A stretch of DNA of 64,000 nucleotides from Thermaerobacter marianensis (GCA_020724425.1 DYGY01000002.1:1-64000), one strand, 5' to 3'. Shown: positions 49,831 to 59,925, counted from the stretch's first letter. Program-made: numbers and translations. Notes: generated by a model from the sequence alone, not told the origin.

Positions 49831-50607
49831 TTACCCCTCCTCCGGCCATCCCGGCCAAATACTCTCAGCACTGCTCTTAAAACCAAAACTACCTGTTTGA
49901 CCTCCAAGACTCAGAATTAAGCTTGCAAGACCTGTTAAAGTATCTAGATTGTCTATAGTCGTCACATCTCTATAATGTCCAACAACAGAGGGAGTAGTCC
50001 AGGTCTGTTCCCCAACAATTACTGTTAACTCCAAAGACTGCCAGACCTTTATCATTACACTATCAATCCTGTCTATCTCTCGCTGATTCCTTGTGCCTGT
50101 AGTCAAAAACACTACCGCATCGGGACTCTCCTCTAGACAACTTTCACCCACCATACTATCCCTGCAAATAATACCATTAGCTATATCCCTAGCTAGAGTC
50201 TCCGGTTTCTCAATATCTGTTCTACTCGGAATACCAATAGTTGAGATAACAGTAGCTCCAGCACTCTCCACCCAGTCTGTAATAACCTTAACAGCCAACT
50301 CCTGTTCACCTAGATACACTATAGCTACTCTTGTTTCTTCAAGCCTTCCCATTAACAATGGAGGCAACAGGTCTTGCAAGAAACTATTCAATCTCTCTTC
50401 ATTAATTTCTAAACCGGATAATCTCTGTTCTAGTAAAGCCAGTTCATTTTGCTGTCTGGTTAGTTCTCTCTCCAATCTCCTGATAACTTCACTCTGTTGA
50501 CTAACCACCAAATCATCACTTAAAATAGCGCTGGCAATTAGCATACCAAGAGCCAAGGAGAGAAACATACCCGTCATAGTTACCAGATACCACTTCTTTT
50601 CAATCAT
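49831..50607 (-). CDS. MctB/SteB-like copper transporter family envelope protein
   Basis: MIEKKWYLVTMTGMFLSLALGMLIASAILSDDLVVSQQSEVIRRLERELTRQQNELALLEQRL; follows SteA. Confidence 0.78.
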   Translation of the reverse strand: MIEKKWYLVTMTGMFLSLALGMLIASAILSDDLVVSQQSEVIRRLERELTRQQNELALLEQRLSGLEINEERLNSFLQDLLPPLLMGRLEETRVAIVYLGEQELAVKVITDWVESAGATVISTIGIPSRTDIEKPETLARDIANGIICRDSMVGESCLEESPDAVVFLTTGTRNQREIDRIDSVMIKVWQSLELTVIVGEQTWTTPSVVGHYRDVTTIDNLDTLTGLASLILSLGGQTGSFGFKSSAESIWPGWPEEG

Positions 50608-50620
50608 GAATGACCCTCTT

Positions 50621-51745
50621 TTAAAGGAATATGAGCCGTAGTCTAATGAACAAGGACTGGAAAAAACCATAAATAGAAGGAGAAATAAAGATCAATGCAA
50701 ACAGTGGTACTAATGCTGCAATCAGTAGCCAGCCAAGTTCCTTCATGGTAAAGCGACGCTGATACAACCTGCTAACACCTTTGGCATCAATCAAGCGATC
50801 CCCAACCTTTAACCTCACTAGCAGGGTACTAGCCATACCTGATCTACCCTTCTCCAGAAAATCAACTAGATTGCTGTGGGTTCCGACAGCCACAATCATT
50901 GAAGCTCCACCTTGATATGCAAGGAGCATTGCTACATCTTCGCTTGTCCCTGGTAAAGCCATAATCTCCGCTTTAAGTTTTAGCTCTTTAATCCTTGTCA
51001 TTCCTGGTGCCTCACCATTAGGATAAGCATGAACAATAATGTTTTTGGCCTTTGACAGTGCTTCATCAGAAACACTATCCATATCGCCAATAATGATATC
51101 AGGACGAAAACCACATTCCAAAAGGGCATCTGCGCCACCATCAACACCGATAAGAATAGGTTTTTCTTCTTCTATGAAACCTCTAATAGCTGCTAAGTCT
51201 TCCCTGTATCCCGGACCTCTTACAGCAACCACTACAAACTGATACCTAAGAGAAACATCAAGCCTAGGTAAAGGAATCTTCTGTAACAAGACTATCTTTT
51301 CTTTTGAAGCATACTCAAGAGTATTATCTACAAAGTCTTGCAGAAGTATCTCTTCATTGTTCTCCGCCTTTTCCAGCAGCTCTTTAATAAGAGAACCACT
51401 TAGCACTCTACCCTTAGCAATAAATTCCTTATCCCGATATATTTTCCCACCATCGATACTTATTAGATCCCCATCACTTAACCTCTCAAAGATATCCTGA
51501 TCAATATTATCAACAAGCTTAATGCCTGCATTATTCAAAAGAAGCGTCCCCTTACTGCGATATCTCCCAGTAATAGTGGGGGCAACATTAAGCACAGCCT
51601 GAACACGCTTGGCAATAAGCATTTCAGCCGCCAACTCATCTAGATCCGCATGGTCTAAGACTACAATTTCCCCACCCTGCAAATTCTTAACTAGCTCTTT
51701 GGTTCTTTTACCTAAAACAACTTTGGCAGTCTGATAAGTTCTCAT
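50621..51745 (-). CDS. steA: SteA-like putative cytokinetic ring protein (thiamin-pyrophosphokinase-like)
   Basis: VVAVRGPGYREDLAAIRGFIEEEKPILIGVDGGADALLECGFRPDIIIGDMDSVSDEAL; C-terminal membrane anchor. Confidence 0.82.
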   Translation of the reverse strand: MRTYQTAKVVLGKRTKELVKNLQGGEIVVLDHADLDELAAEMLIAKRVQAVLNVAPTITGRYRSKGTLLLNNAGIKLVDNIDQDIFERLSDGDLISIDGGKIYRDKEFIAKGRVLSGSLIKELLEKAENNEEILLQDFVDNTLEYASKEKIVLLQKIPLPRLDVSLRYQFVVVAVRGPGYREDLAAIRGFIEEEKPILIGVDGGADALLECGFRPDIIIGDMDSVSDEALSKAKNIIVHAYPNGEAPGMTRIKELKLKAEIMALPGTSEDVAMLLAYQGGASMIVAVGTHSNLVDFLEKGRSGMASTLLVRLKVGDRLIDAKGVSRLYQRRFTMKELGWLLIAALVPLFALIFISPSIYGFFQSLFIRLRLIFL

Positions 51746-51750
51746 TTTTT

Positions 51751-51784
51751 TTGCTCATGACCGGGTCATATTTAGTATGAGCAA
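51751..51784. promoter_or_regulatory. Nested palindrome in the steA / SLH-protein intergenic region
   Basis: TTGCTCAT-N18-ATGAGCAA with internal TGACCGGGTCA. Confidence 0.5.
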
Positions 51785-51801
51785 TTTAACACAAAAGTAA
51801 C

Positions 51802-51830
51802 TTAACTTTGTAGAAAACCCGTGATAATAT
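51802..51830 (+). promoter_or_regulatory. Candidate sigma-A-type promoter of the SLH protein
   Basis: TTAACT-N17-TAATAT upstream of the TTG start at 51879. Confidence 0.55.
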
Positions 51831-51878
51831 TAAGACAAGCATTATACATTAATGTCATATTATGGAAGGGAGATTTGC

Positions 51879-54461
51879 TTGATAAAAAGAACTGTTCTCC
51901 TAGTTATCTTCTGGCTTCTCATTATTTCCTCACCAACTACTGCAAAAGACTTTACCTTCATTCATCTAAGTGATGGTCATTTTGGCTCTGGCGTAGGTAA
52001 CAAGACTTCACCTTCAGTAATTAGGAGTATTTCTGAACTAAACATCAACCCCGCCTTTGTCATTGATTCTGGAGACATGACAGAACTGGGTTCAGAAGCG
52101 GAATACAAGCTCTATCTTGATCAGATGAGCCTATTGAATGTGCCTATCTATGGAGTCCCTGGCAATCATGAGTCTCGCTGGTTAGATGCTAGCAAACAAC
52201 TCTTTTCTAGGTATCTGAATTCCCCATATAGGTCGTTCACTTTTGATGGTATCCACTTTGTTCTCTTGGATACCTCTGTGGCAGGAGAGAATTTCGGTCA
52301 TCTTGACCCTGTAATGCTAAACTGGTTAGAAAAGGATCTCCAATCAATCCCCAAAGGTACACCTGTATTGATTTTTAGCCACCACCCCATCGCTTATGAG
52401 GCAAATCGTTTCATTGACAATGATGATGCTCTCTTAAGAATTCTTGAACCCTACAATGTGGTTGCCATGTTTTCCGGCCATGGTCACCTGCACTTAAGAT
52501 GGGATAGAAACGGTATACCGATTTTTATGACCAAAGCAATGATGGAATCAGGTTTTAAGGTCATTACCATCAAAGATGAACAGCTTGAGATCTGGAACTA
52601 TGTTGATGATAAGGGTTCATTGGCAGCTAGACTACCCCTAGATAATACGAAACGTCCCACACTTAAAGCTAACACCTTAACAAACACTGCCAATTCTCTA
52701 ACAGTACATGTGGATGCTCTAGGTTTTACATCTAATCTAGAAACTGTAACCTATCGGGTAAACCTTGGGTCCTGGCAAACTCTAGAGAAACAGACAAACA
52801 CTCAGTGGTCAGGCATTATTAATACCTCAGACTTAAGTCCGGGCTGGCATGTTCTTAGAGTTCGGGGAGTAACTGCTGATGGGAAGGTCTTTACAGATAG
52901 CTTAGAGTTCCATAAGGCTGGTACTGATGTGGATATACTCTGGAGATATAAGACCAATGGCTCTATTCAAAGCAAGCCCTTAATCATTGATAACATGGTG
53001 GTCTTTGGTTCTAACGATGGTAGTATTTATGCCTTAAACAGATATAACGGTCAACTGCTGTGGAAGTATACCACAAACAACAAGGTTATCGCTGGTCTAG
53101 AATTCGGCAACTCAATTATAGCTGCTTCAACTGATGGCCATATATATTCTTTAGACAAAGCAGGGAGGCTTAACTGGAAGACTAACATTGGTAGCCCTAT
53201 TCTAGGAGATATCCTTATCGTGGAAGACAAAATAATAGCTACTGCTGCTAACGGTACCGTCTATACACTACGACTAGATAATGGTCAGCAACTCTGGTCT
53301 TTTAAGACAGGAGAACTCCTTCGTTCCGGAGCTACCTATGGAAATGGTCTAATCTATGTAGGCTCATGGGATCGTAATCTCTATGCCCTAGACATTAATA
53401 CTGGTCGTAAGATTTGGCAAAAGGAACTAGCAAGTCGAGTATATTTTGCACCAGCCGCTAGTCCCCCTCTGTATGCCTATGGAAAGATATATATCTCTAC
53501 CCATGCAGACTCTGCCCGTAATAGCTATACCTTACACTGTCTTGATGCTAGAACCGGAGAAGTTCTCTGGCAAACAACTGGCAGCAACGGCTATTCAACA
53601 CCAACTCTCCATAACGGTATGATTGCCGTAAGTACCTCAGGTGGTTTTATCAATCTCTATGATCCATTCACAGGGAGACAGGTAAGTTCAACTAACACCC
53701 GCTACTCTATCTATGGTTCTTCCCCAGTATCTTTTGGTAGCGAGCTTCTTGTTGGTACCCTTGGGGGAAGATACCTAGCAGTTAATCCGCAAGAAAACAG
53801 AGTCAGCTGGCAGGTCATGTTAACTGACAACTATCTTTTCACCAGAAGCACTGTTAGGGATATAATCTATGTGCCCTCGATGGATGGCCATCTATATGCA
53901 GTTAAAGCACCAAAACAAGAAGTCTCTAGAAATATTCCTTTTAGAGATACAGAAAAGCACTGGGCAAAAGAGGCAATCACTGAACTGTATTATCTAGGTT
54001 TAGTAACTGGATATCAGGATAACACCTTTAGACCGAATAGCTCGGTGTCTCGAGCTGAATGGATTACACTCCTTACCCGCTATCAAGCAGTTAAGACACA
54101 AGCGGTCAGTGAGTCAAAGTTTGTGGATATGCAGGATCACTGGAGTCTTACTACCGTTACTCTGGCAGAACAAAGAGGCTGGGTAGGGGGATATCCAGAT
54201 AAAGAGGGTAACTACTTCTTTAAGCCAGATCAGAGCCTAACCAGGGCAGAAGCAGCTGCAATATTGCATAGAATATTGCACCTTAAGACTTCTTCTAATG
54301 AAACAAGCTTTACTGATATTCAGGGACACTGGGCTGAAGAGGTAATTAAAGAAGTTGAAGCAGCTAACCTCATGCAAGGTTATGATAATACATTCAAACC
54401 AGACCAACCCATAACCCGTGCGGAGGCAGCAACAATACTATATAGAATACTGCAAAGATGA
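51879..54461 (+). CDS. S-layer-anchored calcineurin-like phosphoesterase with PQQ-type beta-propeller and SLH repeats
   Basis: Signal peptide; DSGDMTE, GNHES, FSHHPIA, GHGHLH; LLWKYTT/LNWKT/QLWSFKT/KIWQKE/VLWQTTG blades; three SLH repeats (FRDTEKHWAKEAI, FVDMQDHWSLTTV, FTDIQGHWAEEVI). TTG start after GGAAGGGAG. Confidence 0.9.
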   Translation: MIKRTVLLVIFWLLIISSPTTAKDFTFIHLSDGHFGSGVGNKTSPSVIRSISELNINPAFVIDSGDMTELGSEAEYKLYLDQMSLLNVPIYGVPGNHESRWLDASKQLFSRYLNSPYRSFTFDGIHFVLLDTSVAGENFGHLDPVMLNWLEKDLQSIPKGTPVLIFSHHPIAYEANRFIDNDDALLRILEPYNVVAMFSGHGHLHLRWDRNGIPIFMTKAMMESGFKVITIKDEQLEIWNYVDDKGSLAARLPLDNTKRPTLKANTLTNTANSLTVHVDALGFTSNLETVTYRVNLGSWQTLEKQTNTQWSGIINTSDLSPGWHVLRVRGVTADGKVFTDSLEFHKAGTDVDILWRYKTNGSIQSKPLIIDNMVVFGSNDGSIYALNRYNGQLLWKYTTNNKVIAGLEFGNSIIAASTDGHIYSLDKAGRLNWKTNIGSPILGDILIVEDKIIATAANGTVYTLRLDNGQQLWSFKTGELLRSGATYGNGLIYVGSWDRNLYALDINTGRKIWQKELASRVYFAPAASPPLYAYGKIYISTHADSARNSYTLHCLDARTGEVLWQTTGSNGYSTPTLHNGMIAVSTSGGFINLYDPFTGRQVSSTNTRYSIYGSSPVSFGSELLVGTLGGRYLAVNPQENRVSWQVMLTDNYLFTRSTVRDIIYVPSMDGHLYAVKAPKQEVSRNIPFRDTEKHWAKEAITELYYLGLVTGYQDNTFRPNSSVSRAEWITLLTRYQAVKTQAVSESKFVDMQDHWSLTTVTLAEQRGWVGGYPDKEGNYFFKPDQSLTRAEAAAILHRILHLKTSSNETSFTDIQGHWAEEVIKEVEAANLMQGYDNTFKPDQPITRAEAATILYRILQR

Positions 54462-54464
54462 GCG

Positions 54465-54487
54465 AAGCCTCCCAACCGGGGAGGCTT
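54465..54487. terminator. Bidirectional intrinsic terminator
   Basis: AAGCCTCCC-AACCG-GGGAGGCTT then CTTTTTATT; between convergent genes. Confidence 0.88.
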
Positions 54488-54491
54488 CTTT

Positions 54492-55274
54492 TTATTCGGT
54501 TTTCCCTGAAACCCGCAAACGATCGGCTACCATAGCTATAAATTCCGAATTAGTAGGTTTACCTCTATGAGAGCTCACAGTATGTCCAAAAAAGTTATTA
54601 GCCAGATCAACATTGCCTCTGTTCCAGGCTACCTCAATTGCGTGTCTTATCGCTCTTTCTACCCTGCTCGAGGTGGTATCATACTTCTCTGCCACATTAG
54701 GGTAAAGTTCTTTAGTAACTGCTCCAAGCAGATCAATCTTTTGAGTAACCATAATAATAGCGTCCCTTAGATAAAAGTACCCTTTAATATGGGCAGGGAC
54801 GCCAATTTGATGAAGTATATTGGTTACTTCAGCTTCAAGATCTCTTTTTCTGCCAACCGTTCTTACTGTACTTTTCCCATTTCCTGAAACCTGGCGTATC
54901 CTCTTACCAAGAACATCAAACTCAAAAGGCTTCATAACATAGTAGCTCGCCCCTAACTCAATCGCCTTTTGAGTAATGTTCTCCTGACCAAAGGCAGTTA
55001 ACATAATTACCTGAGTCTTGTGGCCATTTGTAGTATCAAGTTTTTCAAGTACCTCAATACCATCTAAGTGAGGCATAATGATATCTAGAAGAACAACATC
55101 GGGTCTTTTCTCTTCCACCTGTTTCAACACGTCTCTGCCATCAAAAGCGACACCCACACAATCAAAATCTGACTGCGATCTTATGTAGGTCTCCAGAGTC
55201 TGGCAAAATTCTCGGTTATCATCAGCAACTAGAACCTTGATCTTCCGAACATCTGTCATTTGCGCCAAGGCCAT
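54492..55274 (-). CDS. spo0A: Sporulation transcription factor Spo0A
   Basis: Receiver domain ([17 protein letters not shown]) plus Spo0A effector domain ([55 protein letters not shown]). Confidence 0.97.
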   Translation of the reverse strand: MALAQMTDVRKIKVLVADDNREFCQTLETYIRSQSDFDCVGVAFDGRDVLKQVEEKRPDVVLLDIIMPHLDGIEVLEKLDTTNGHKTQVIMLTAFGQENITQKAIELGASYYVMKPFEFDVLGKRIRQVSGNGKSTVRTVGRKRDLEAEVTNILHQIGVPAHIKGYFYLRDAIIMVTQKIDLLGAVTKELYPNVAEKYDTTSSRVERAIRHAIEVAWNRGNVDLANNFFGHTVSSHRGKPTNSEFIAMVADRLRVSGKTE

Positions 55275-55313
55275 TATCTAACAATACCCCCTCAAGAGAA
55301 TATACTCTGAACT

Positions 55314-55342
55314 GTATTCACCGAATTTCTTACATCTCCTGC
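55314..55342 (-). promoter_or_regulatory. Candidate sigma-H promoter of spo0A
   Basis: Minus strand GCAGGAGAT-N11-GGTGAATAC versus RNAGGAWWW-N11/12-RNNGAATWW. Confidence 0.75.
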
Positions 55343-55381
55343 CGTATTTTGCCTTAAATCGTTCGCTAAATTCGCAACATT

Positions 55382-55390
55382 TTCGACAAG
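55382..55390. promoter_or_regulatory. Candidate Spo0A box upstream of spo0A
   Basis: TTCGACAAG, 8/9 match to the complement of TTTGTCGAA, ~40 bp upstream of the -35. Confidence 0.55.
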
Positions 55391-55410
55391 AGGATAAACA
55401 CTTGCAAAAA

Positions 55411-55430
55411 AGACCGGTTTTCACCGGTCT
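55411..55430 (-). terminator. Intrinsic terminator of spoIVB
   Basis: AGACCGGT-GAAA-ACCGGTCT then TTTTTTGC on minus strand. Confidence 0.85.
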
Positions 55431-56745
55431 AATTAGCAACTTTCTCTTCGAAATATGAAGTGTTAAGGATCATTTGCTCCACCAGTATGGCATAACCTCT
55501 ACTAGCATCATTGACAAACACGTGAGTGACTGCACCGATTAAATAGCCATCCTGAATTATCGGGCTACCACTCATCCCCTGAACAATTCCTCCTGTTCGC
55601 TCCAATAGACGCTGATCAGTAATGCGAATTACCAGATTCTTGCCTTCCTGATTCTGCAGGTTAATCTTTTCAACATGAATATCAAAGAGTTCTGATTTCT
55701 GTCCTTCTAGTACAGTAATCATCTGGGCAGGACCTTCTTTTATCTGATGCCCTGGGGCAATCGGAAGAGGTTCCTGATAGATACTAGGAGGAGGTTCATC
55801 TATTAGATATCCAGAAACTCCAAACATCGTGTTGCTCTCAATGGTTCCAAGCGGTCTATCCTGGCTTAGAAAACTCCCTATCTTTTCACCTGGATAACCC
55901 TGCCGGCTCGGGTTAATTGCAGTAATGGAAGCCCTAAGGAGCTGACCTTCACTAAAACTAACAGGCTCATTTTTATGGTCAGCCACCATATGACCAAGAG
56001 CAGCGAACAAACCTGTTTCTGGATCCCAGAAGGTAAGGGTTCCCACGCCTGCAGTACTCTCTCTTACCCACAAACCAAGCAGGTATTGTCTTTGTTCCGG
56101 ACTATAGATTGGCTTTAAGGTAACTGTGAGGATATGGCCATTTCGCTTAATCTTTAAGACTACCTGATTGCCCTCCTGTCCAGCCCGATCAACAATTCTT
56201 GATGCCTGTTCTTGATCTCTTGTAGCTAAACCATTAATGCTAAGAATGATATCGCCACTTTGAATGCCTGCATCCCGGGCAGGCCATTGCTCACCATCTA
56301 TTCCTGATACCGGTGCTGTATCAATAACTGTGAGACCTTCACTCTTAAGAATGATTCCTACGGCTTGACCTCCAGGAATAACACTCTTGGCTGGTAGAAC
56401 ATTAACCTGAACTTTTTTCAATGGAATTAGACCTAAAAGACGTAGTTCCATCTCTACAGATCCCATTTTTACAGGTTCAAAGGAAAGAGCTCTTGCTGAA
56501 GCACTTAACCAGTTCTCCTTGGTCAAATCATCTCCATTGAGTTTAAGATAGCCATCCTTATCAGTCCGGATGGCTATAGAACCTGGAATTGATAACTGCC
56601 AGTCTAACTGGCTACCCTCAAGCACCGTTACTTCACCAGGCAATTGCGTGATTGCAAACAATACTGTCCCCGAAGAAACAAGAGCCAAAACTAGAAGAAT
56701 GGATAAGCTAAAGCGGGTCATATTTCTTTTCAAGGTACAATTCAC
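55429..56745 (-). CDS. spoIVB: SpoIVB peptidase
   Basis: PDZ domain (SVIPGGQAVGIILKSEGL...GDIILSINGL) and GGIVQGMSGSPIIQDGYLIGAVTHVFVNDASRGYAI. Confidence 0.95.
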   Translation of the reverse strand: MNCTLKRNMTRFSLSILLVLALVSSGTVLFAITQLPGEVTVLEGSQLDWQLSIPGSIAIRTDKDGYLKLNGDDLTKENWLSASARALSFEPVKMGSVEMELRLLGLIPLKKVQVNVLPAKSVIPGGQAVGIILKSEGLTVIDTAPVSGIDGEQWPARDAGIQSGDIILSINGLATRDQEQASRIVDRAGQEGNQVVLKIKRNGHILTVTLKPIYSPEQRQYLLGLWVRESTAGVGTLTFWDPETGLFAALGHMVADHKNEPVSFSEGQLLRASITAINPSRQGYPGEKIGSFLSQDRPLGTIESNTMFGVSGYLIDEPPPSIYQEPLPIAPGHQIKEGPAQMITVLEGQKSELFDIHVEKINLQNQEGKNLVIRITDQRLLERTGGIVQGMSGSPIIQDGYLIGAVTHVFVNDASRGYAILVEQMILNTSYFEEKVAN

Positions 56746-56836
56746 ACTCCCTGCGGCCTTTTACCGCGCAAGCGTGTTAGGACTGTTTATCCTTAAATTG
56801 CCCCGTGATTCAGAAACTATGACCTGAAGAACTTGG

Positions 56837-58540
56837 TTAGCCTTTTAATAGCTCTTTAGCATGTTGCAGGGAAATCTCTTCAGTATCGCCACTTAACATC
56901 CTGGCTAACTCTCTAATCTTTTCCTCTTCAGTTAACGCAAACACTCTGGTTACATTTCTCTCATCTGTTAACTGTTTTTCAATATGTAAGTGTCTGCTTG
57001 ATAATGCCGCTATTTGAGCCAGATGTGTTACACATAAGACCTGCTTGCTAGCTGCAATCCCGGCAATCTTTCTTCCCACCGTTCTTGCCGTATTACCACC
57101 AATACCACTATCAATTTCATCAAAAATAATGGTATCAATCCGGTCCTTTTCAGCTAGAATTGTCTTAATTGCCAGAAGAATTCTTGAAAGCTCACCACCA
57201 GAAGCTACTTTACCAAGTGGCTTAGGAGGTTCACCAGGATTGGCAGAAAACAGAAACTCAACCCTATCCCTACCGGTAGAGTTTAGAATTATACCAGAAC
57301 TAGTCTTACTACCATTGGGTAGATCTCTTACCTCTATTTTGAACTCCGCCTTAGGCATTGCTAATACTTCTAGCTCTTTTTCAATTTTTTTGGCTAAATC
57401 TAAACCAACCTCTATTCGTTTTTCACGCATTTTATCTGAAAGAGCTTCTATCTCTCTAGTTTTTTCTTGTAGTTCATTTTCTAATCTTGTTAAATAGCCT
57501 TCTGCATCTTGAAGTTTTTCTAATTCTTCTCTAGATTTTGCTGCATAAACAAGAATTTCTTCAATATTTGCTCCATACTTACGTTTGAGCATCTTGATTA
57601 ACTCAAGTCTTTCCTCTACAAAACTTAAGGACTCATAATCAACCTCAAAGGATTCAAGATAGCGTCTGATACCTAGACCAGCGTCTTCTAATCTATAGAG
57701 AACCTCATGAAGTTCTTCACTTATACTCTTTAACTCATCATCCCATTTTTGCGCCTCACTTAGATTGGCTGCTGCTTCTCTTAAAGCATCTAGAACAGGA
57801 TAGCCTCTGTTCTGTCCTTCCATAAGGATCTCATAAGCTGCTTCAGTGCTCTGTTTTAGTTTCTCTGCATTAGCTAGTATCTGTCTTTTCTTTAAAAGTT
57901 CTTCATCTTCGCCGACAACTAGAGCAGCACTGTCTATTTCATCAACTTGAAAAGCAAGAAGATCTATCTTCCTAGCCCGATCACGTTCAGAACCAAGTAG
58001 CCCTTCAAGCTCACTAACAAGCTTACGCCAGGAAGCAAACATATCTTGATATTGCAGAAGTAGGTTTGTTATTTCCTCTCCACCGTATATGTCTAATAGC
58101 TCCCTGTGCCTTTCCATATCCATGACACTATACTGCTCATTCTGTCCATGAATATCTATCAAGAAGTTCCCAATATCTTTAAGGACACTTGCAGTTACCG
58201 TACGATTATTAACCCTACCAATACTGCGTCCCAAAGAATGAATCTCCCTAGTAAGGATCACAAGACCCTCATCACTATCAAGACCATTGCTAGCGAGATA
58301 TTCTTTCAACGATTCACTCTCTACAGTAAATACCGCTTCAACCAGTGCCCGATCAGCACCTGATCTAATATACTCTACTGAAGCTCGTCCACCCAAAACA
58401 AGCTGAACTGCATCTATGATTATTGACTTACCGGCACCCGTTTCACCGGTTAAGACATTAAAACCTTCAGAAAACTCTAATCTGGCTTCATCCACTAGAG
58501 CAAAGTCTTTAATCCACAATTCCAGCAACATGGCTTCCAC
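56837..58540 (-). CDS. recN: DNA repair protein RecN
   Basis: LWIKDFALVDEARLEFSEGFNVLTGETGAGKSIIIDAVQLVLGGR; FDEIDSGIGGNTARTVGRKI. Confidence 0.95.
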   Translation of the reverse strand: MEAMLLELWIKDFALVDEARLEFSEGFNVLTGETGAGKSIIIDAVQLVLGGRASVEYIRSGADRALVEAVFTVESESLKEYLASNGLDSDEGLVILTREIHSLGRSIGRVNNRTVTASVLKDIGNFLIDIHGQNEQYSVMDMERHRELLDIYGGEEITNLLLQYQDMFASWRKLVSELEGLLGSERDRARKIDLLAFQVDEIDSAALVVGEDEELLKKRQILANAEKLKQSTEAAYEILMEGQNRGYPVLDALREAAANLSEAQKWDDELKSISEELHEVLYRLEDAGLGIRRYLESFEVDYESLSFVEERLELIKMLKRKYGANIEEILVYAAKSREELEKLQDAEGYLTRLENELQEKTREIEALSDKMREKRIEVGLDLAKKIEKELEVLAMPKAEFKIEVRDLPNGSKTSSGIILNSTGRDRVEFLFSANPGEPPKPLGKVASGGELSRILLAIKTILAEKDRIDTIIFDEIDSGIGGNTARTVGRKIAGIAASKQVLCVTHLAQIAALSSRHLHIEKQLTDERNVTRVFALTEEEKIRELARMLSGDTEEISLQHAKELLKG

Positions 58541-58545
58541 CTCCG

Positions 58546-59055
58546 CTACGAAATCATGTCTTCTAGCTGTTTAACAATAGATGGTACGGCTTCTTTTGGT
58601 TTAGTTACAACAAACACAGTATTTTCACCAGCAATTGTCCCCAAGATCTCCTGCCAACCAAGACGATCGATAGCCTCTGCGGCTACAGAAGCCGTACCGG
58701 GGATAGTCCTGACCACAATGATATTCTCACTAAAATTAATACTGACTAGTGACTCTCTAAAAAGAGTCCTAAAACGATCCTGTTGAGTCTTAACTCCTGC
58801 ATCATCAGGCATAGCATAGTGATACTTCCCCTCGGTACTAGCAATCTTAACAAGCTGAAGCTCCTTTATATCTCTAGAGACCGTAGCTTGAGTAACTGGG
58901 ATTCCCTCTCCCCGTAATGCTGCTGCTAGTTCATCCTGAGTCTCAATCAAATTGTTTGTTATTATCTCAAGAATCTTGAGATGACGTCTTGCTTTAAGAC
59001 CATTACCAACACTTCTCCATGATCTATAGACAAGATCGTTGTTTTCTTTATCCAA
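58546..59055 (-). CDS. argR: Arginine repressor
   Basis: TQDELAAALRGEGIPVTQATVSRDIKELQLVK; GTASVAAEAIDRLGWQEILGTIAGENTVFVV. Confidence 0.94.
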   Translation of the reverse strand: MDKENNDLVYRSWRSVGNGLKARRHLKILEIITNNLIETQDELAAALRGEGIPVTQATVSRDIKELQLVKIASTEGKYHYAMPDDAGVKTQQDRFRTLFRESLVSINFSENIIVVRTIPGTASVAAEAIDRLGWQEILGTIAGENTVFVVTKPKEAVPSIVKQLEDMIS

Positions 59056-59073
59056 TACCCATGACCCTCCATC

Positions 59074-59925
59074 CTAATATCCTTCGGTAAGTTTGGTGCG
59101 TAGAGTACCAAAGAAGTCCCATCTAGGTTGTCTCATTAATTTTACAACAAAATCAGCTACTGAGACCAGTACCTCTTGACCTTTTTGCAACTGGTAGCCT
59201 TCCTGTCCATCCACAGTAAGGGTAACATCATGATGACCTGTATGAACAGCAATGCGAATCTTGGAAGTACTATCAAGAACCATAGACCTGTCATAGAAAC
59301 TATGTGGACAAATGGGAGTCATCACCAAAACCTTAATATTTGGGTGAACTACAGGTCCACCTGCAGCTAATGAGTACGCGGTTGAGCCTGTAGGTGTAGA
59401 AACTATTAACCCATCTGCTGGATATACAGCAACAAACCTGCCATCCACATAGGTACTCAACTTTACTAATCTTGAAAATGGTCCTTTTGCAATTACAGCA
59501 TCGTTTAAGGCTAGAAACTCTTTAACAATCCTATCTTCTTCCTTTACCTCTACCTTTAACATCATCCGTTCATCAATTACATAGCGACTTTCAATAAACC
59601 CTGGTAATGCTGCAAAAATATCCTCTGCCTCTATCTCTGTAAGAAAACCTAGATTGCCAAGATTGATTCCAAGAATAGGGACAGATTTTAATGCTAGCTT
59701 CTTAGCTGCATTCAAAAGTGTTCCATCTCCACCTAAAACAATACAGAAATCCAATTCTGTGAATGCTTCTTCAATGTACCTGACTGTGAGATCACATCTG
59801 ACTGTTTCCTGCATCTCCCGTTCTATATAGACAACATGATTCCTCTTTAAAAGCCAGCGACAAATATTATAACAGGAATCCAGAGCCTCTTCTTTTTTTA
59901 GATTAGCCACCACCCCAATATTCAT
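59074..59925 (-). CDS. nadK: NAD kinase
   Basis: LGGDGTLLNAAK; LGINLGNLGFLTEIE; SAYSLAAGGPVVHPNIKVLVMTPICPHS. Confidence 0.95.
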   Translation of the reverse strand: MNIGVVANLKKEEALDSCYNICRWLLKRNHVVYIEREMQETVRCDLTVRYIEEAFTELDFCIVLGGDGTLLNAAKKLALKSVPILGINLGNLGFLTEIEAEDIFAALPGFIESRYVIDERMMLKVEVKEEDRIVKEFLALNDAVIAKGPFSRLVKLSTYVDGRFVAVYPADGLIVSTPTGSTAYSLAAGGPVVHPNIKVLVMTPICPHSFYDRSMVLDSTSKIRIAVHTGHHDVTLTVDGQEGYQLQKGQEVLVSVADFVVKLMRQPRWDFFGTLRTKLTEGY

